From NCBI GenBank assembly GCA_020723665.1, contig DYIL01000033.1, positions 1 to 39,424 on the forward strand: 39,424 bases of DNA. Reading direction: 5' to 3'. The translations under genes were made by a program, and so were the position numbers. This document shows positions 1 to 8,365 of this stretch, piece by piece (the first letter of the stretch is position 1; every line of letters starts with the position of its first letter). The stretch is from Methyloversatilis universalis (GTDB lineage Bacteria; Pseudomonadota; Gammaproteobacteria; Methylococcales; Methylococcaceae). Below the pieces are notes generated by a model. That model searched no databases and was not told the DNA's origin. It saw only the letters and a list, made by a program, of their open reading frames with translations.

Positions 1-369
1 CTCGAAACTGGTTTGTCCATTGTGGCTATGCCCTACACTGACCTGAAAACCGCTCCAAGCCTCTTGGGATAGGCTCTTAAAGTGGAGCAGGGCTTTGCCG
101 CTTTCGATAGCGAAGGGCGCCGAGAAATGCTCGTAGACGATCTTCCCCTATGTTCTGTCTCTTGTCGGCGAGTTTCCGCTAGCCGCCGCCGGGGCGTTGG
201 TCGAGGGTCTCTTAACCGAGCGCGAGTTCCTTGGACAGCGCGTTTTTCTCGTCTCCGCGGGGAGCGGAGGGAAAAAGCACGGCCGCAGCCGACAGAATCG
301 GCGAAGCGCTATGCGGCATGGGAAGCGGATCTTAGCCGGGTGTACGAGCCTTCTATCCGGAATGCCGAT
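1..369. other. left edge, no clear gene; possible decayed coding remnant
   Basis: No intact gene is supported here. Two short stretches read like protein on the + strand but in different frames. One begins at about 82 and includes EQGFAAFDSEGRREMLVDD. The other runs from about 143 to 275 and includes GALVEGLLTEREFLGQRV. The switch near 140-150, and loss of protein-like composition after about 275, could mean a frameshifted 3' remnant of a gene. The second stretch vaguely recalls the C-terminal part of PLP-dependent dehydratases, but that is only an impression. A chance reading of GC-rich DNA is equally possible. Confidence 0.2.
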
Positions 370-1551
370 TCAAAAGATTTCGGCATTGACGACATTCCAG
401 AGATACAGGGAAGCGACCGTGCGATAAGGCCGCCAGGAGTCGCCCAAACCCAATGCTTTTTTGGGGGAGGGGACCTCCGGCATTCCGTATACTTTCGCGA
501 TGCCTTTCCGAAGCGCGTAATCATCGACGGGAAAGACATCCGTCCGCCCGAGATTGAAGATGAGCAGCATCTCGACCGTCCACCGCCCCACCCCTCGAAT
601 CGAGCTCAGCCGCCGCACGATCTCGTCATCGTCCAGCGCGATGATGATTTCGGCCGTCGGCACGGTGCCGTCCAGTGTCTTCGCCGCCAGGTCCTTGAGC
701 GCCTCGGTTTTCGGCTGCGACAAGCCCGCGCTCCTCAAAATGTGGTCGGGGGTGCCGAGGAGTTCGTCGGGCGCCGGGAAAATCGCACCCGGAAATAGGG
801 CTTTCACTCGGCTCAGGATAGCGGTTGCGGCCTTGGGCGTCAGTTGCTGGTGAACGATGGCGCTGAACAGTGCCGCATAAGGGGAATGCTCGGTGCTCGG
901 CTTGAACGGTAGGGGCGGGGACAGCCAATCGGCTAGGTGCGGGTCCAGGGTTCTTAGTTTTGCCGCTGCGCGCTGGAGGTCTCGCGCCGATTTGAGCGTG
1001 GGCGGCAATCCCCAAGCCACGCCCTCGACGGCCAGCATCCGGGATTTGGTCCTCAATCCGCCCGGTGCGGAAAATCCGCCGGGTTTGCCGCCGGCCGCGA
1101 CGACCCGGTGGCAGGGTATGATGAGAGGGATCGGGTTTTTCCCCAAGGCTTGGCCGACCGCCCTGGCCGCGCCGGGCCGGGCCAGGGTTTCGGCGATCTC
1201 GCCGTAAGTCGCTGTCTTTCCCGCCGGAATGGCGCGCGCGGCGGCGTACACTTGTCGCGCGAACGGCCCGGCGCCGTCGAGGTCGACTTCGACGTCCCGA
1301 AAATCTTCGGGATACCCCTCGAAATGCCTGCGAACTCGCCCGATGATGCCGGCGATCGCGGGCGGCGGCGCGTTCGACGGGCGCGCGCCGGTTTCCCTCG
1401 CGATTCTCTCTTCCGTCGCACGCGCATCGATGGCGGGTAGCTGAAACGAAGTCAAGGCCGGCCGGTCGCCCTCACGCCAGGCAATGCCGCAGGGGCCGAG
1501 CGACGTATCGAAGATGTAGTAGGCGGTAGGTTTCATGAACAAGTTTCTCAT
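370..1551 (-). CDS. fused O6-alkylguanine-DNA methyltransferase / DNA-3-methyladenine glycosylase (Ogt-AlkA type)
   Basis: A 393-residue protein that joins two alkylation-repair activities. Residues about 7-180 are an Ogt/MGMT domain: the acceptor cysteine lies in IPCHRVVAAGG (Cys147), preceded by the helix-turn-helix segment IPAGKTATYGEIA (109-121). Residues about 195-393 are an AlkA/HhH-GPD glycosylase: HQQLTPKAA (234-242), the hairpin SSIRGVGRWTVEMLL (316-330), and FPVDDYALRKG (340-350), whose second Asp (344) aligns with the catalytic Asp of E. coli AlkA. Known roles: the first domain takes the alkyl group directly from guanine O6, the second excises N-alkylated purines and leaves an abasic site. 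An internal Met6 (position 1536) is an alternative start; neither has a strong ribosome site. There is no N-terminal Ada zinc domain, so self-induced regulation is not expected. The gene appears monocistronic. Confidence 0.9.
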   Translation of the reverse strand: MRNLFMKPTAYYIFDTSLGPCGIAWREGDRPALTSFQLPAIDARATEERIARETGARPSNAPPPAIAGIIGRVRRHFEGYPEDFRDVEVDLDGAGPFARQVYAAARAIPAGKTATYGEIAETLARPGAARAVGQALGKNPIPLIIPCHRVVAAGGKPGGFSAPGGLRTKSRMLAVEGVAWGLPPTLKSARDLQRAAAKLRTLDPHLADWLSPPLPFKPSTEHSPYAALFSAIVHQQLTPKAATAILSRVKALFPGAIFPAPDELLGTPDHILRSAGLSQPKTEALKDLAAKTLDGTVPTAEIIIALDDDEIVRRLSSIRGVGRWTVEMLLIFNLGRTDVFPVDDYALRKGIAKVYGMPEVPSPKKALGLGDSWRPYRTVASLYLWNVVNAEIF

Positions 1552-2099
1552 GGACCATCAGGATTCTTCTTTGACCGCGCGACGGCCGGCCGGTTGATAT
1601 CGCCAAAGACCGCCCAAATTCGGGTCAAGTGTCCGGCGGACACCATCCTTATGGAGCGCTGGGCTTGCACGGACACCGGATGCGAACTCAGAGCGATGTC
1701 GCGGCGCACCGCCGGTGTGGTGCGGGCTTGTGGGCGCGGGGCAACGATCATCGTCACAACCCCCGGACGCGAGCCCATCGACGAGGACCAGCAGCCGAGA
1801 ATTCCGGCAAGACACGACGTGCCCGCGGGTATCCGTGGCCTGATGGTACTATGTAATCATCCGGGATGCGACACCGTCAGGCCGTCATGAGAAGCCGGGT
1901 TCAGCATACGCTTTCCACCCTGTACGGTCCTCAATTGCCGGGTTTATTCCATTTCTCAATCAAAAGGAAAACGTCGTAGGCCGGAATAAGCCTTTCGACT
2001 TCGCTCAGGACAGGCTTATCCCGGCCTACCATTAAAGAAATTTTTTTGTTCGAAAAATGGAATTAGCCCCCCAGCCCTGGCTATGATTTTCGTCAATAC
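1552..2099. other. 548-base spacer between recC and ogt-alkA
   Basis: Open frames on both strands at 1558-1890 are short, lack good ribosome sites and match no family I recognise. The minus-strand reading around 1570-1640 contains RRTLDPNLGGLWRYQPAGRR, which has the flavour of a decayed mobile-element tail but cannot be assigned. The right part (1976-2066) is a hairpin repeat annotated separately. I see no convincing gene in this stretch. Confidence 0.4.
1976..2066. repeat. hairpin repeat, family B copy 1
   Basis: A 17-base inverted repeat with one mismatch (arms 1976-1992 and 2013-2029, left arm GTAGGCCGGAATAAGCC) is followed by an AT-rich tail ending in TTCGAAAAATGGAATTAG. From 2003 onward the unit recurs almost exactly at 10282-10348. 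On the minus strand the hairpin is followed by a T-rich stretch, so it may also terminate recC transcripts. A REP-like dispersed repeat is the likely identity. Confidence 0.75.
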
Positions 2100-5000
2100 T
2101 CATCGAGATACGTCTTTCGTCATTGAGGTCAACATCGGGCTGATGAGCTCAACGGCCAGAGCCTCGAAGCGTTCGTCCAGCGGATCGCTGCCCCGGTAAA
2201 CCGTCCGGTAGTAGGCATTCATGCTTTCTCCAGCCTGGTATTCCGAACCTTCCCAGATTCTCCGGGCCTGTCTCAGTGCGTTGAGCCGGATAGCGTCCTG
2301 GTCGTGCAGGCAGCGGGCGTAGGCGTAGCTGGTTTTGGGGAAGAAAGGGAGCGGGGCGGAGAGACCTTGCCAATAAGCGTTCAGGAGTTGGGCGAGTTCG
2401 TGTTCGGGATCGGTGACCGCTTGGAACGTGAGGGTTTGTTTGGGTGTGTGCAGCAAGGATTGAAGTATCACGCCGTCGGGGGCGATCAGGCATAGCATCA
2501 GGTGCCGGAGCCACAGGTCGAAGAGTTGGCGGGGACTGGGTTCTTCGAAGCTGTAGTCGGTTAGGCCGCCCGGGCCGACTTGAGCAAGTGAGCCGAGTAG
2601 GCGCAGGCCGTTTGCCCCGAAATCTACCGGCAGCGGTTCGAAGCGCGGTTTGACGAGTTCTGGGAGCAGTTTGACCGCGAAGCTTTCGACCAGCCGTTGC
2701 TCCTTGCCGTGCAGCGCTTGGCCGAGGCGTCCGTGGGGCAGAAGGCCCTGGGCATCGGCGAGCAACAGTGCGCTCTTGGGTTCTCGATCTTGCGCCAAGG
2801 CATTCAGCAGGTTTTGGCGGACTTGGTTTCTCGTCCGGTCGTCGAGCGCGAATGGTTCGCGAACTTCGAATTCCGCCTCGGCGTCTTCCAGAATCAGGTT
2901 CAGCCGCCGCCGCAGAAGATACCGGACAGGGTTGCCGAAAAAGTAGGCGAGGCTTTCCGGGTCGACCGTTCGCCATTCCTCTTCGGGTTCCGGAAGGGGA
3001 CCGGCGAACAAGGGTGCGGGCTCCTTGTCGCCCCGTCCGATCAGTCGTGCCGCGGCCAGCCAGGCCGACGAAAAGCCGGGCAACCTGGGATCGTCCCTGA
3101 AATAGCCGGGATCGAACGGCTGCAGCGGATGCTGGATCAGGAGATGGGATTCGATGTCGCCCTCGGCCAGTTCGCAGCTTTGTTTCGCGACGTCGATGAG
3201 TTCGGACACTAAGGGGGAGGGCGGCAACTCGGTATTATCGCGAACGCTGCGGCCCACATAGCTGAGATAAAGCATTTCCCGCGCCGATAGCAGCGTTTCC
3301 AGGAAGAGATAACGGTCGTCGAGCCGGCGCGAGCGATCTCCCTTGCGGGGGTGTTTCGCCATCAGGTCGAAATCGGAGGGATGGCGCTGGCGGGGGAAGC
3401 TGTCGTGGCTCAGGCCGAGCACGGCGATGATTTTGAACGGCAGGCTGCGCATCGGTACCATGGCACAGAAAGTGACCGCACCGGTCAAGAAGCCGGTGGT
3501 ACCGGAAGGCTGCGAAAGGCGGTCGGCCAGCCAGCGTTTGATCACCCGGCTTCCGACCGGCTCGCGGAAACCGGCCTGTTCCGCAAGCTCCCGCAGCAGA
3601 TCCAGGGTGCCGCGCAGCTGGAGCAGCAGCGTTTCGTCCTCGTCGCGCGGATCGAACAGCCGGTCGATGAACGTGTTCAGGCATTCGACCCATTCCGCTA
3701 TCGGCCGCTTGGCCTTGAACCGGTTCGCCCATTCGAACAGGGTTTCCAGAAATTCCGCGAACCGTTCGAGGATCAAGACCCGGCTGCCTTCGATGTCGTC
3801 GTACGGCAGGGTGTCGGCAAACAGCGGAAAGCCATCGCTGGCCAGTTCCTGCGGTAGGGCGTAGCCCAGCATCAGACGCTTGATGCCGTCGCGCCAGGTG
3901 TGGCGCGGGATGTCCGGCAGCCGGTATTCGGCCTTGTGAGCGCCGTCCCGTCCCCAGCGGGTGCCGACCGCCCGCGCCCAGTGATGGATCATGGGGAGGT
4001 CGTCCTCGCACAGCCGGAAACGGCGCTGTATGGCGGGCTGCTCCAGGTAGCCTAGCATGGTGTCTGCCGCGAATCGGCTTTCCGGCAGATCGAGCAGGAC
4101 GAGAAACGTTTCCAGAAGCGGCTGCTCGTGAGCCAAGCCGCGGTCGGCGATGCTGAAAGGAATCGGCGGAGCGTCGCGGCTTTCGGCGAATACCGCTTCG
4201 ATATAAGGGGTGTATTGTTCGATGTCCGGTGTCAGCACAGCGACGTCGCTCGGCTTCAGTTCCGAATCGGCGTCGAACAGAGCCAAAAGCTGATCGCGCA
4301 GGACTTCGACTTCGCGCATCGGACTGTGGCAGGCATGGATTTGCAGCGAGCGGTCGTCCGCTCGTATGAGCAAACGTTCCGCCTTCCGACGGTCGATGGG
4401 TTCCAGGATATCGGCCTGAAGTATGTGCAGCAGCGAATCGCGGGGCGGCTCCGGCTGAAACAGGTCGTGGACCTCCGGATGTTCGGCCAGGAGATCGAAG
4501 AATTCGCGGCCCTGTTTTCCAAGGGACGCCAACAGAGGATTTCCGACTTCCAGGTACAGATCGTCCGGCGAGCGGTCGCCGGCCATGCGGCCGATTTCCC
4601 GTTCGTCTCGGATTTCGCCCCAATACGCGCGGCACGGGTTGAGCGCGTACAGATCGACCTCGGTGTGCTTGGCGAGCGCGCTCAACACGTCCAGAAACGC
4701 CGGCGGCAGCGAGGAGATGCCGAATACGGTGATGCGCCGCGGCAGCCGATCGGCCGCCGAGTCGGATTCGAGTACCGTTTTGAGTTCGTTCAGATATTCG
4801 GCGCGATGGGGCGTGTTTTCCGCCGCCGTCAGATCACGCCACAGCAGGGCTTGCCAATGCTCATCGCCGCTCAGACCTAGGGTCTCGCCGCGTTCCCAGG
4901 CGGTAATCCAGTCCGGGCGGTACATCAGGTATTGATCGAACAAGTCGGCGATGCGCCTGGCGAGCTGGAACCGGCGCAGCTCGTCGCCGTTTTGCAGATA

Positions 5001-5333
5001 GCCGGAAAGGCGCTGGGTCCGCTCCAGGTTTGCGGGCAGCCCCAGCCAGTCGAGTATGCGGAACGTGAGTACTTCACAGGAGAATGGCGAGCGCCCGGGG
5101 ATTTCGCCCAGGAGTTGCCCGCGCAAGCTCCAGACGAATGAGGCCGGCAATTGAAAACGCACGTTCGCGCAGATGCCGAGCTTATCGGCGATGCGCAGGG
5201 AAAGCCAGCGTCCCATGCCTAGGCTGGGAACGATGATGGTTTCCGGTTCGAAAGGGGACGCCGGCGGTGACGCGGCGGCTGTCAAGAATTCGGCGAGAAA
5301 TTCCAGTTTGTCGGATTGGTAGAGGCGGAGCAC
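2100..5333 (-). CDS. recC: exodeoxyribonuclease V subunit gamma (RecC)
   Basis: RecC is the subunit of RecBCD that splits the duplex and recognises Chi during double-strand break repair and degradation of foreign linear DNA. The 1077-residue length is close to E. coli RecC (1122). The N-terminus MLRLYQSDKLEFLAEFL matches the family opening, followed by the segment PSLGMGRWLSLRIAD (51-65), then degenerate helicase-like domains and a C-terminal nuclease-like fold in the usual order. The start codon is GTG at 5333 with no visible ribosome site. The next minus-strand gene to the left is ogt-alkA after 548 bases, and the next to the right is sqr. recB and recD are therefore not adjacent, unlike the common recC-recB-recD arrangement, and must lie elsewhere if the complex is made. 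Confidence 0.95.
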   Translation of the reverse strand: MLRLYQSDKLEFLAEFLTAAASPPASPFEPETIIVPSLGMGRWLSLRIADKLGICANVRFQLPASFVWSLRGQLLGEIPGRSPFSCEVLTFRILDWLGLPANLERTQRLSGYLQNGDELRRFQLARRIADLFDQYLMYRPDWITAWERGETLGLSGDEHWQALLWRDLTAAENTPHRAEYLNELKTVLESDSAADRLPRRITVFGISSLPPAFLDVLSALAKHTEVDLYALNPCRAYWGEIRDEREIGRMAGDRSPDDLYLEVGNPLLASLGKQGREFFDLLAEHPEVHDLFQPEPPRDSLLHILQADILEPIDRRKAERLLIRADDRSLQIHACHSPMREVEVLRDQLLALFDADSELKPSDVAVLTPDIEQYTPYIEAVFAESRDAPPIPFSIADRGLAHEQPLLETFLVLLDLPESRFAADTMLGYLEQPAIQRRFRLCEDDLPMIHHWARAVGTRWGRDGAHKAEYRLPDIPRHTWRDGIKRLMLGYALPQELASDGFPLFADTLPYDDIEGSRVLILERFAEFLETLFEWANRFKAKRPIAEWVECLNTFIDRLFDPRDEDETLLLQLRGTLDLLRELAEQAGFREPVGSRVIKRWLADRLSQPSGTTGFLTGAVTFCAMVPMRSLPFKIIAVLGLSHDSFPRQRHPSDFDLMAKHPRKGDRSRRLDDRYLFLETLLSAREMLYLSYVGRSVRDNTELPPSPLVSELIDVAKQSCELAEGDIESHLLIQHPLQPFDPGYFRDDPRLPGFSSAWLAAARLIGRGDKEPAPLFAGPLPEPEEEWRTVDPESLAYFFGNPVRYLLRRRLNLILEDAEAEFEVREPFALDDRTRNQVRQNLLNALAQDREPKSALLLADAQGLLPHGRLGQALHGKEQRLVESFAVKLLPELVKPRFEPLPVDFGANGLRLLGSLAQVGPGGLTDYSFEEPSPRQLFDLWLRHLMLCLIAPDGVILQSLLHTPKQTLTFQAVTDPEHELAQLLNAYWQGLSAPLPFFPKTSYAYARCLHDQDAIRLNALRQARRIWEGSEYQAGESMNAYYRTVYRGSDPLDERFEALAVELISPMLTSMTKDVSR

Positions 5334-5390
5334 GGGGTGGTCGGTTTGGTTTCGTTCTTAAATACCCACACCCTAGCCCTCTTCCAGGGA

Positions 5391-5507
5391 AGGGTGTCGT
5401 AAAAGCCGAAAATGCAGTCTGGGTTGAAGCACGAAACCCAGCATTTTCAGCCGGTTGCTGGGATTCCCTCGTCATCCCAGCCTACTTTCGCGACACTCTC
5501 CAGGGGG
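5391..5507. repeat. palindromic repeat, family C copy 1 (MITE/REP-like)
   Basis: A unit of about 117 bases, closely matching 38911-39025. It opens with AGGGTGTCG and closes with CGACACTCT, which are near-perfect terminal inverted repeats. Inside is a hairpin with arms CTGGGTT and AACCCAG around 5419-5442. It occupies the 350-base spacer between recC and sqr; the rest of that spacer (5334-5390 and 5508-5683) shows no gene. Confidence 0.8.
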
Positions 5508-5683
5508 AGGGAAAGATTGTTGCTACTGCGCGAATACCGGACCGCCCGCGGGCCCGGCTACGGCTCGCGAGGTGCGCCGTCCCAAGCCGGGTCGAGCGAG
5601 AGCCCTAGTCCTTGCAGGGCTGCGAAGTTCGGGCCAGGCTGGGATTCCGCAAAGCCACACCCGCGCCTGGGAGGCGCCCCCGT

Positions 5684-6898
5684 TCATGCCTTGCCGAAGT
5701 GAGGCCATTGATAGCCCCTGATCAGACCTTTCCAGTAAATCACCGGTATGATGTAGCGCTTCAAAAGATACATGCTGTAGCGCTCCTTGCCCTGGTCGAA
5801 CGGGAAGGTTTCCTTGGGCTTCAGGTCGTAGTCGAATTCGGCCAGAATCAGTTTGCCGTAGGCGGTGATCAGCGGGCACGAGGTGTAGCCGTCGTATTTG
5901 GCGACCGGTTGTCCGCCGTTCATGACCGACAGGAGATTCGCGGCCAGCACCGGGCTTTGCGCACGAATGGCCGCCGCCGTTTTGGAGGTGGGCAGACTGC
6001 TGGCGTCGCCCAGGCTGAATACGTTGGGATAGCGGACGTGCTGAAGTGTTTCCTTGTCCACGTCTACCCATCCGTCCTGGTTACCGAGCGGGCTGTTCTT
6101 GAGGAAATCGGGGGCGCTCATGGGCGGAACCACGTGGATCATGTCGTAAGGTTGGACGACGTTTTCTCCGGTGTCCAGATTCTTGAACACCGCCTCTTTC
6201 GAATCGGGGCGCAGTTCTACCAGATTGTGCTTGAAATGGACCTCGATGTTGCGTGGCTTCACCACCTGTTCCATGAGGCTCGCGGCGTATTTCGGCGCGC
6301 TGAAGATGGTGGGCGTTGCGCAGTAGTAGATGACGCGCGATTTGTCGCGAATACCGTGCTTACGGAAATAGTCTTCCGCCAAGTACATGATTTTCTGCGG
6401 CGCTCCGGCGCATTTGATGGGCGGCGGCGGAAAGGTGAACACGGCGTTGCCGCCCTTGAAATTCCGAATGTTTTCCCAGGTGCTGTTGACGGTGTCATAG
6501 CTGTAATTGCTGCACACGCCGTTCTTGCCCAGGGCTTCCGTGACTCCCGGAATTTTGTCCCAGTCGATCTGCAGTCCCGGACAGACGACCAGATAGTCGT
6601 AGCCGACCTCCTTGCCGCCACGGGTTTTGACCGAATTGTTGGCGGGATCGAACTCCGCGGCGGCGTCGTGAATCCATGTGGCGCCTTTGGGAATCAAATC
6701 GGCCATGGGCTTTACCGACTGCTCGCGGTTGACGACGCCGCCTCCGACGAATGTCCAGAAGGGCTGGTAATAATGTTTGTCGGACGGTTCGATGATGGCG
6801 ACATCCTTGACTCCGGCATGCAGCATACGGGCGGCGATGCCGAGTCCGGCAGCGCCGCCGCCGATAACGACGACACGGTAGTGAGTCTTGGTATCCAT
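5684..6898 (-). CDS. sqr: sulfide:quinone oxidoreductase, type II (mitochondrial-like)
   Basis: A peripheral-membrane flavoprotein that oxidises sulfide and passes electrons to the quinone pool. The 404-residue sequence begins with the FAD-binding motif VVIGGGAAGLG (10-20) and carries the second FAD motif FSLGDASS (294-301). Cys163 in KCAGAPQKIMYL and Cys341 in YTSCPLITAYG align, from memory, with the two redox cysteines of human SQOR, so I place it in type II rather than type I. The C-terminal segment 377-400 (LLKRYIIPVIYWKGLIRGYQ) is amphipathic and may dock on the membrane. The start is well supported: AGGAGG lies five bases before the ATG. No partner such as a persulfide dioxygenase or rhodanese is adjacent. 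Expression could be separate from udg, because 262 bases intervene. A related FAD-dependent disulfide oxidoreductase is less likely given both cysteine contexts. Confidence 0.9.
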   Translation of the reverse strand: MDTKTHYRVVVIGGGAAGLGIAARMLHAGVKDVAIIEPSDKHYYQPFWTFVGGGVVNREQSVKPMADLIPKGATWIHDAAAEFDPANNSVKTRGGKEVGYDYLVVCPGLQIDWDKIPGVTEALGKNGVCSNYSYDTVNSTWENIRNFKGGNAVFTFPPPPIKCAGAPQKIMYLAEDYFRKHGIRDKSRVIYYCATPTIFSAPKYAASLMEQVVKPRNIEVHFKHNLVELRPDSKEAVFKNLDTGENVVQPYDMIHVVPPMSAPDFLKNSPLGNQDGWVDVDKETLQHVRYPNVFSLGDASSLPTSKTAAAIRAQSPVLAANLLSVMNGGQPVAKYDGYTSCPLITAYGKLILAEFDYDLKPKETFPFDQGKERYSMYLLKRYIIPVIYWKGLIRGYQWPHFGKA

Positions 6899-7160
6899 GT
6901 AATCCTCCTCTTGAGTGGATGGGTCTGTTAACCGGGGATTCTTCTTCTGCTTGCTTTGTTCCCGTAACTCGTTTTTTCCTTCCCATTCTGCATTGTATGA
7001 AGGCCATTTGACAATCCGATGGATTCGGTCATGAGGCGGCGTTTTTGGAATCGCTCTTGATCGCTTTGCCAGGAATGACGCGCCGATCCGATGGGTGTAG
7101 CGGAAGTCCGTATGGAGCGCCGCTTTCGAGATTCCCGGAATGGAGTGGACGGAGAGGCGC

Positions 7161-7754
7161 TTACGGCAAATCGGCGAGTCGCGCTAGCAGCTTGCCGAGG
7201 ACATCGAAATCGGCGCGGATGGTGTCGGCTACCCAATCGAAGCGCAAGGCGGCAGCCGGGTGGTAGGTGACGAAATAATTCCGTCCGTTGTGACTCACTC
7301 GTTTTCCATGCCAGTCGGAAAGGGTTGCGGTATCGCCCAACATCTGGCGAGCGGCGACCTGCCCGAGCAGCACGATGAGTTTGGGCGAGATCAGCTCAAG
7401 TTGCCTTTCCAGCCAAAGGCTGGTGCAGGTTTTCAACTCGTCGCGCCGCGGCGTGCGATTCTCCGGTGGACGGCACTTGACGCAGTTGGTTATGAACAGC
7501 CGCTTACGGGTCAAGCCTTGATTTTCGAGCAGTTTGTCGAGATAACGGCCTGCCGGACCGACGAAAGGGCGGCCGGTCGCATCCTCTTTGCCGCCCGGAC
7601 CTTCACCCAACAACACGATCCCCGCGCTTGCGGGTCCTTCCCCGGGCACAGCGTGTCGGCGGCTTTCGTGAAGCCGGCAGGCGACACATCGACGAATGCC
7701 GCTGGCCAGGTTTTCGAGCTGTTCGGATGAGGTCCTCAATTCGTCTTTCGTCAT
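7161..7754 (-). CDS. uracil-DNA glycosylase, family 4-like with Fe-S cluster
   Basis: Excises uracil from DNA as the first step of base excision repair. Residues 50-69 contain the family motif region GEGPGGKEDATGRPFVGPAG, close to the family 4 consensus GEAPGxxEDxxGxPFVGxAG. The second active-site motif is YHPAA (164-168). Cys23, Cys26, Cys94 and Cys110 have the spacing expected for the 4Fe-4S cluster ligands of this family. The 197-residue length is typical. AGGGA lies about seven bases before the ATG. It is the first gene of a minus-strand pair with sqr, but the 262-base gap argues against tight cotranscription. Confidence 0.9.
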   Translation of the reverse strand: MTKDELRTSSEQLENLASGIRRCVACRLHESRRHAVPGEGPASAGIVLLGEGPGGKEDATGRPFVGPAGRYLDKLLENQGLTRKRLFITNCVKCRPPENRTPRRDELKTCTSLWLERQLELISPKLIVLLGQVAARQMLGDTATLSDWHGKRVSHNGRNYFVTYHPAAALRFDWVADTIRADFDVLGKLLARLADLP

Positions 7755-8365
7755 ATCGGTATCCCTGCCGGCGATGAGCGGAAGCCTATTTCGGTGACAT
7801 GTTCGGTAGGCAGTAAGTTCAACCTAGAAACGGCAGTTGGACGTGCTCGAGTGTGCGGCGGGGTAGGTGGTCTCCCGCAAGAAGGCGCAACGCCGCTAGG
7901 CGGCTCGCCCGCCGTTAAATCGGGTAGGTCGCGTCTCTACCCGAAAGGTGAGATCGCTGCAACTCATTTTGTAGGGTGCGGTGAGGAACGAACCGCACCC
8001 CTTGTGTCCTCGAATGATGCCTGTCCTGAGCCCGGTCGAAGGGCGGTTCGCTTCGCTCACCGCATCCTATTTTTCCGGTGCATCGAAGAGGTCAACTGCC
8101 GTTTCTAGGTTCAACAGTAACCGGATTGAGCGCCCGGCACAGCCGAAATGGCGGAGAAATCGACCATGTATCTGCGTTCTAGCGGATGAGTTTGCCGCGC
8201 AAATTTGTTAATCTCAGATTCGCTAACCCGGCGCGGATGACTGATTCGGGTCCGCGCGTAGACCAGGAATGGTCGGCTACTTGCGAGCCGGGATCTCGTC
8301 ATCCGACGAGATCCCATGGACATGGTTTGCGAGGTGTGATTTCAATCAGGACGACGAGGTGGCAC
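7755..8365. other. 611-base spacer between udg and the Crp/Fnr-type gene
   Basis: Divergent spacer between udg (-) and the regulator (+). Half of it (7817-8115) is the family A inverted-repeat element described separately. The remaining 8116-8365 should hold the promoter of the regulator, but I cannot pick a convincing -35/-10 pair. Open frames here are short and unlike proteins. Confidence 0.5.
7817..8115. mobile_element. MITE-like element, family A copy 1, with terminal inverted repeats
   Basis: The ends are inverted copies: AACCTAGAAACGGCAGTTG at 7821-7839 and its exact complement at 8093-8111, with looser pairing beyond. The roughly 300-base interior has further hairpins: GGGTGCGGT (7974-7982) with ACCGCACCC (7992-8000), and GCGGT/ACCGC around 8043-8063. 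No coding sequence is present. The right third recurs in opposite orientation at 10173-10270. This architecture fits a non-autonomous miniature element; no transposase is visible in the window. Confidence 0.7.

Noticed and set aside
3235..4635. Long 466-codon minus-strand frame
   Set aside because: It lies wholly inside recC in another frame and has Arg/Pro/Gly-rich composition typical of a GC-rich shadow.
5182..5475. Minus-strand open frame beginning MTRESQQPAENAGFR, similar to one at 38553-38996
   Set aside because: The similarity is the repeat C sequence being translated at both sites; the rest of each frame differs and overlaps recC or other DNA.
5612..6931. 439-codon plus-strand frame
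   Set aside because: Antisense to sqr; its translation shows no recognisable domain.
7817..8115. CRISPR-like repeats
   Set aside because: The element has inverted ends and non-periodic hairpins, not regularly spaced direct repeats with spacers.
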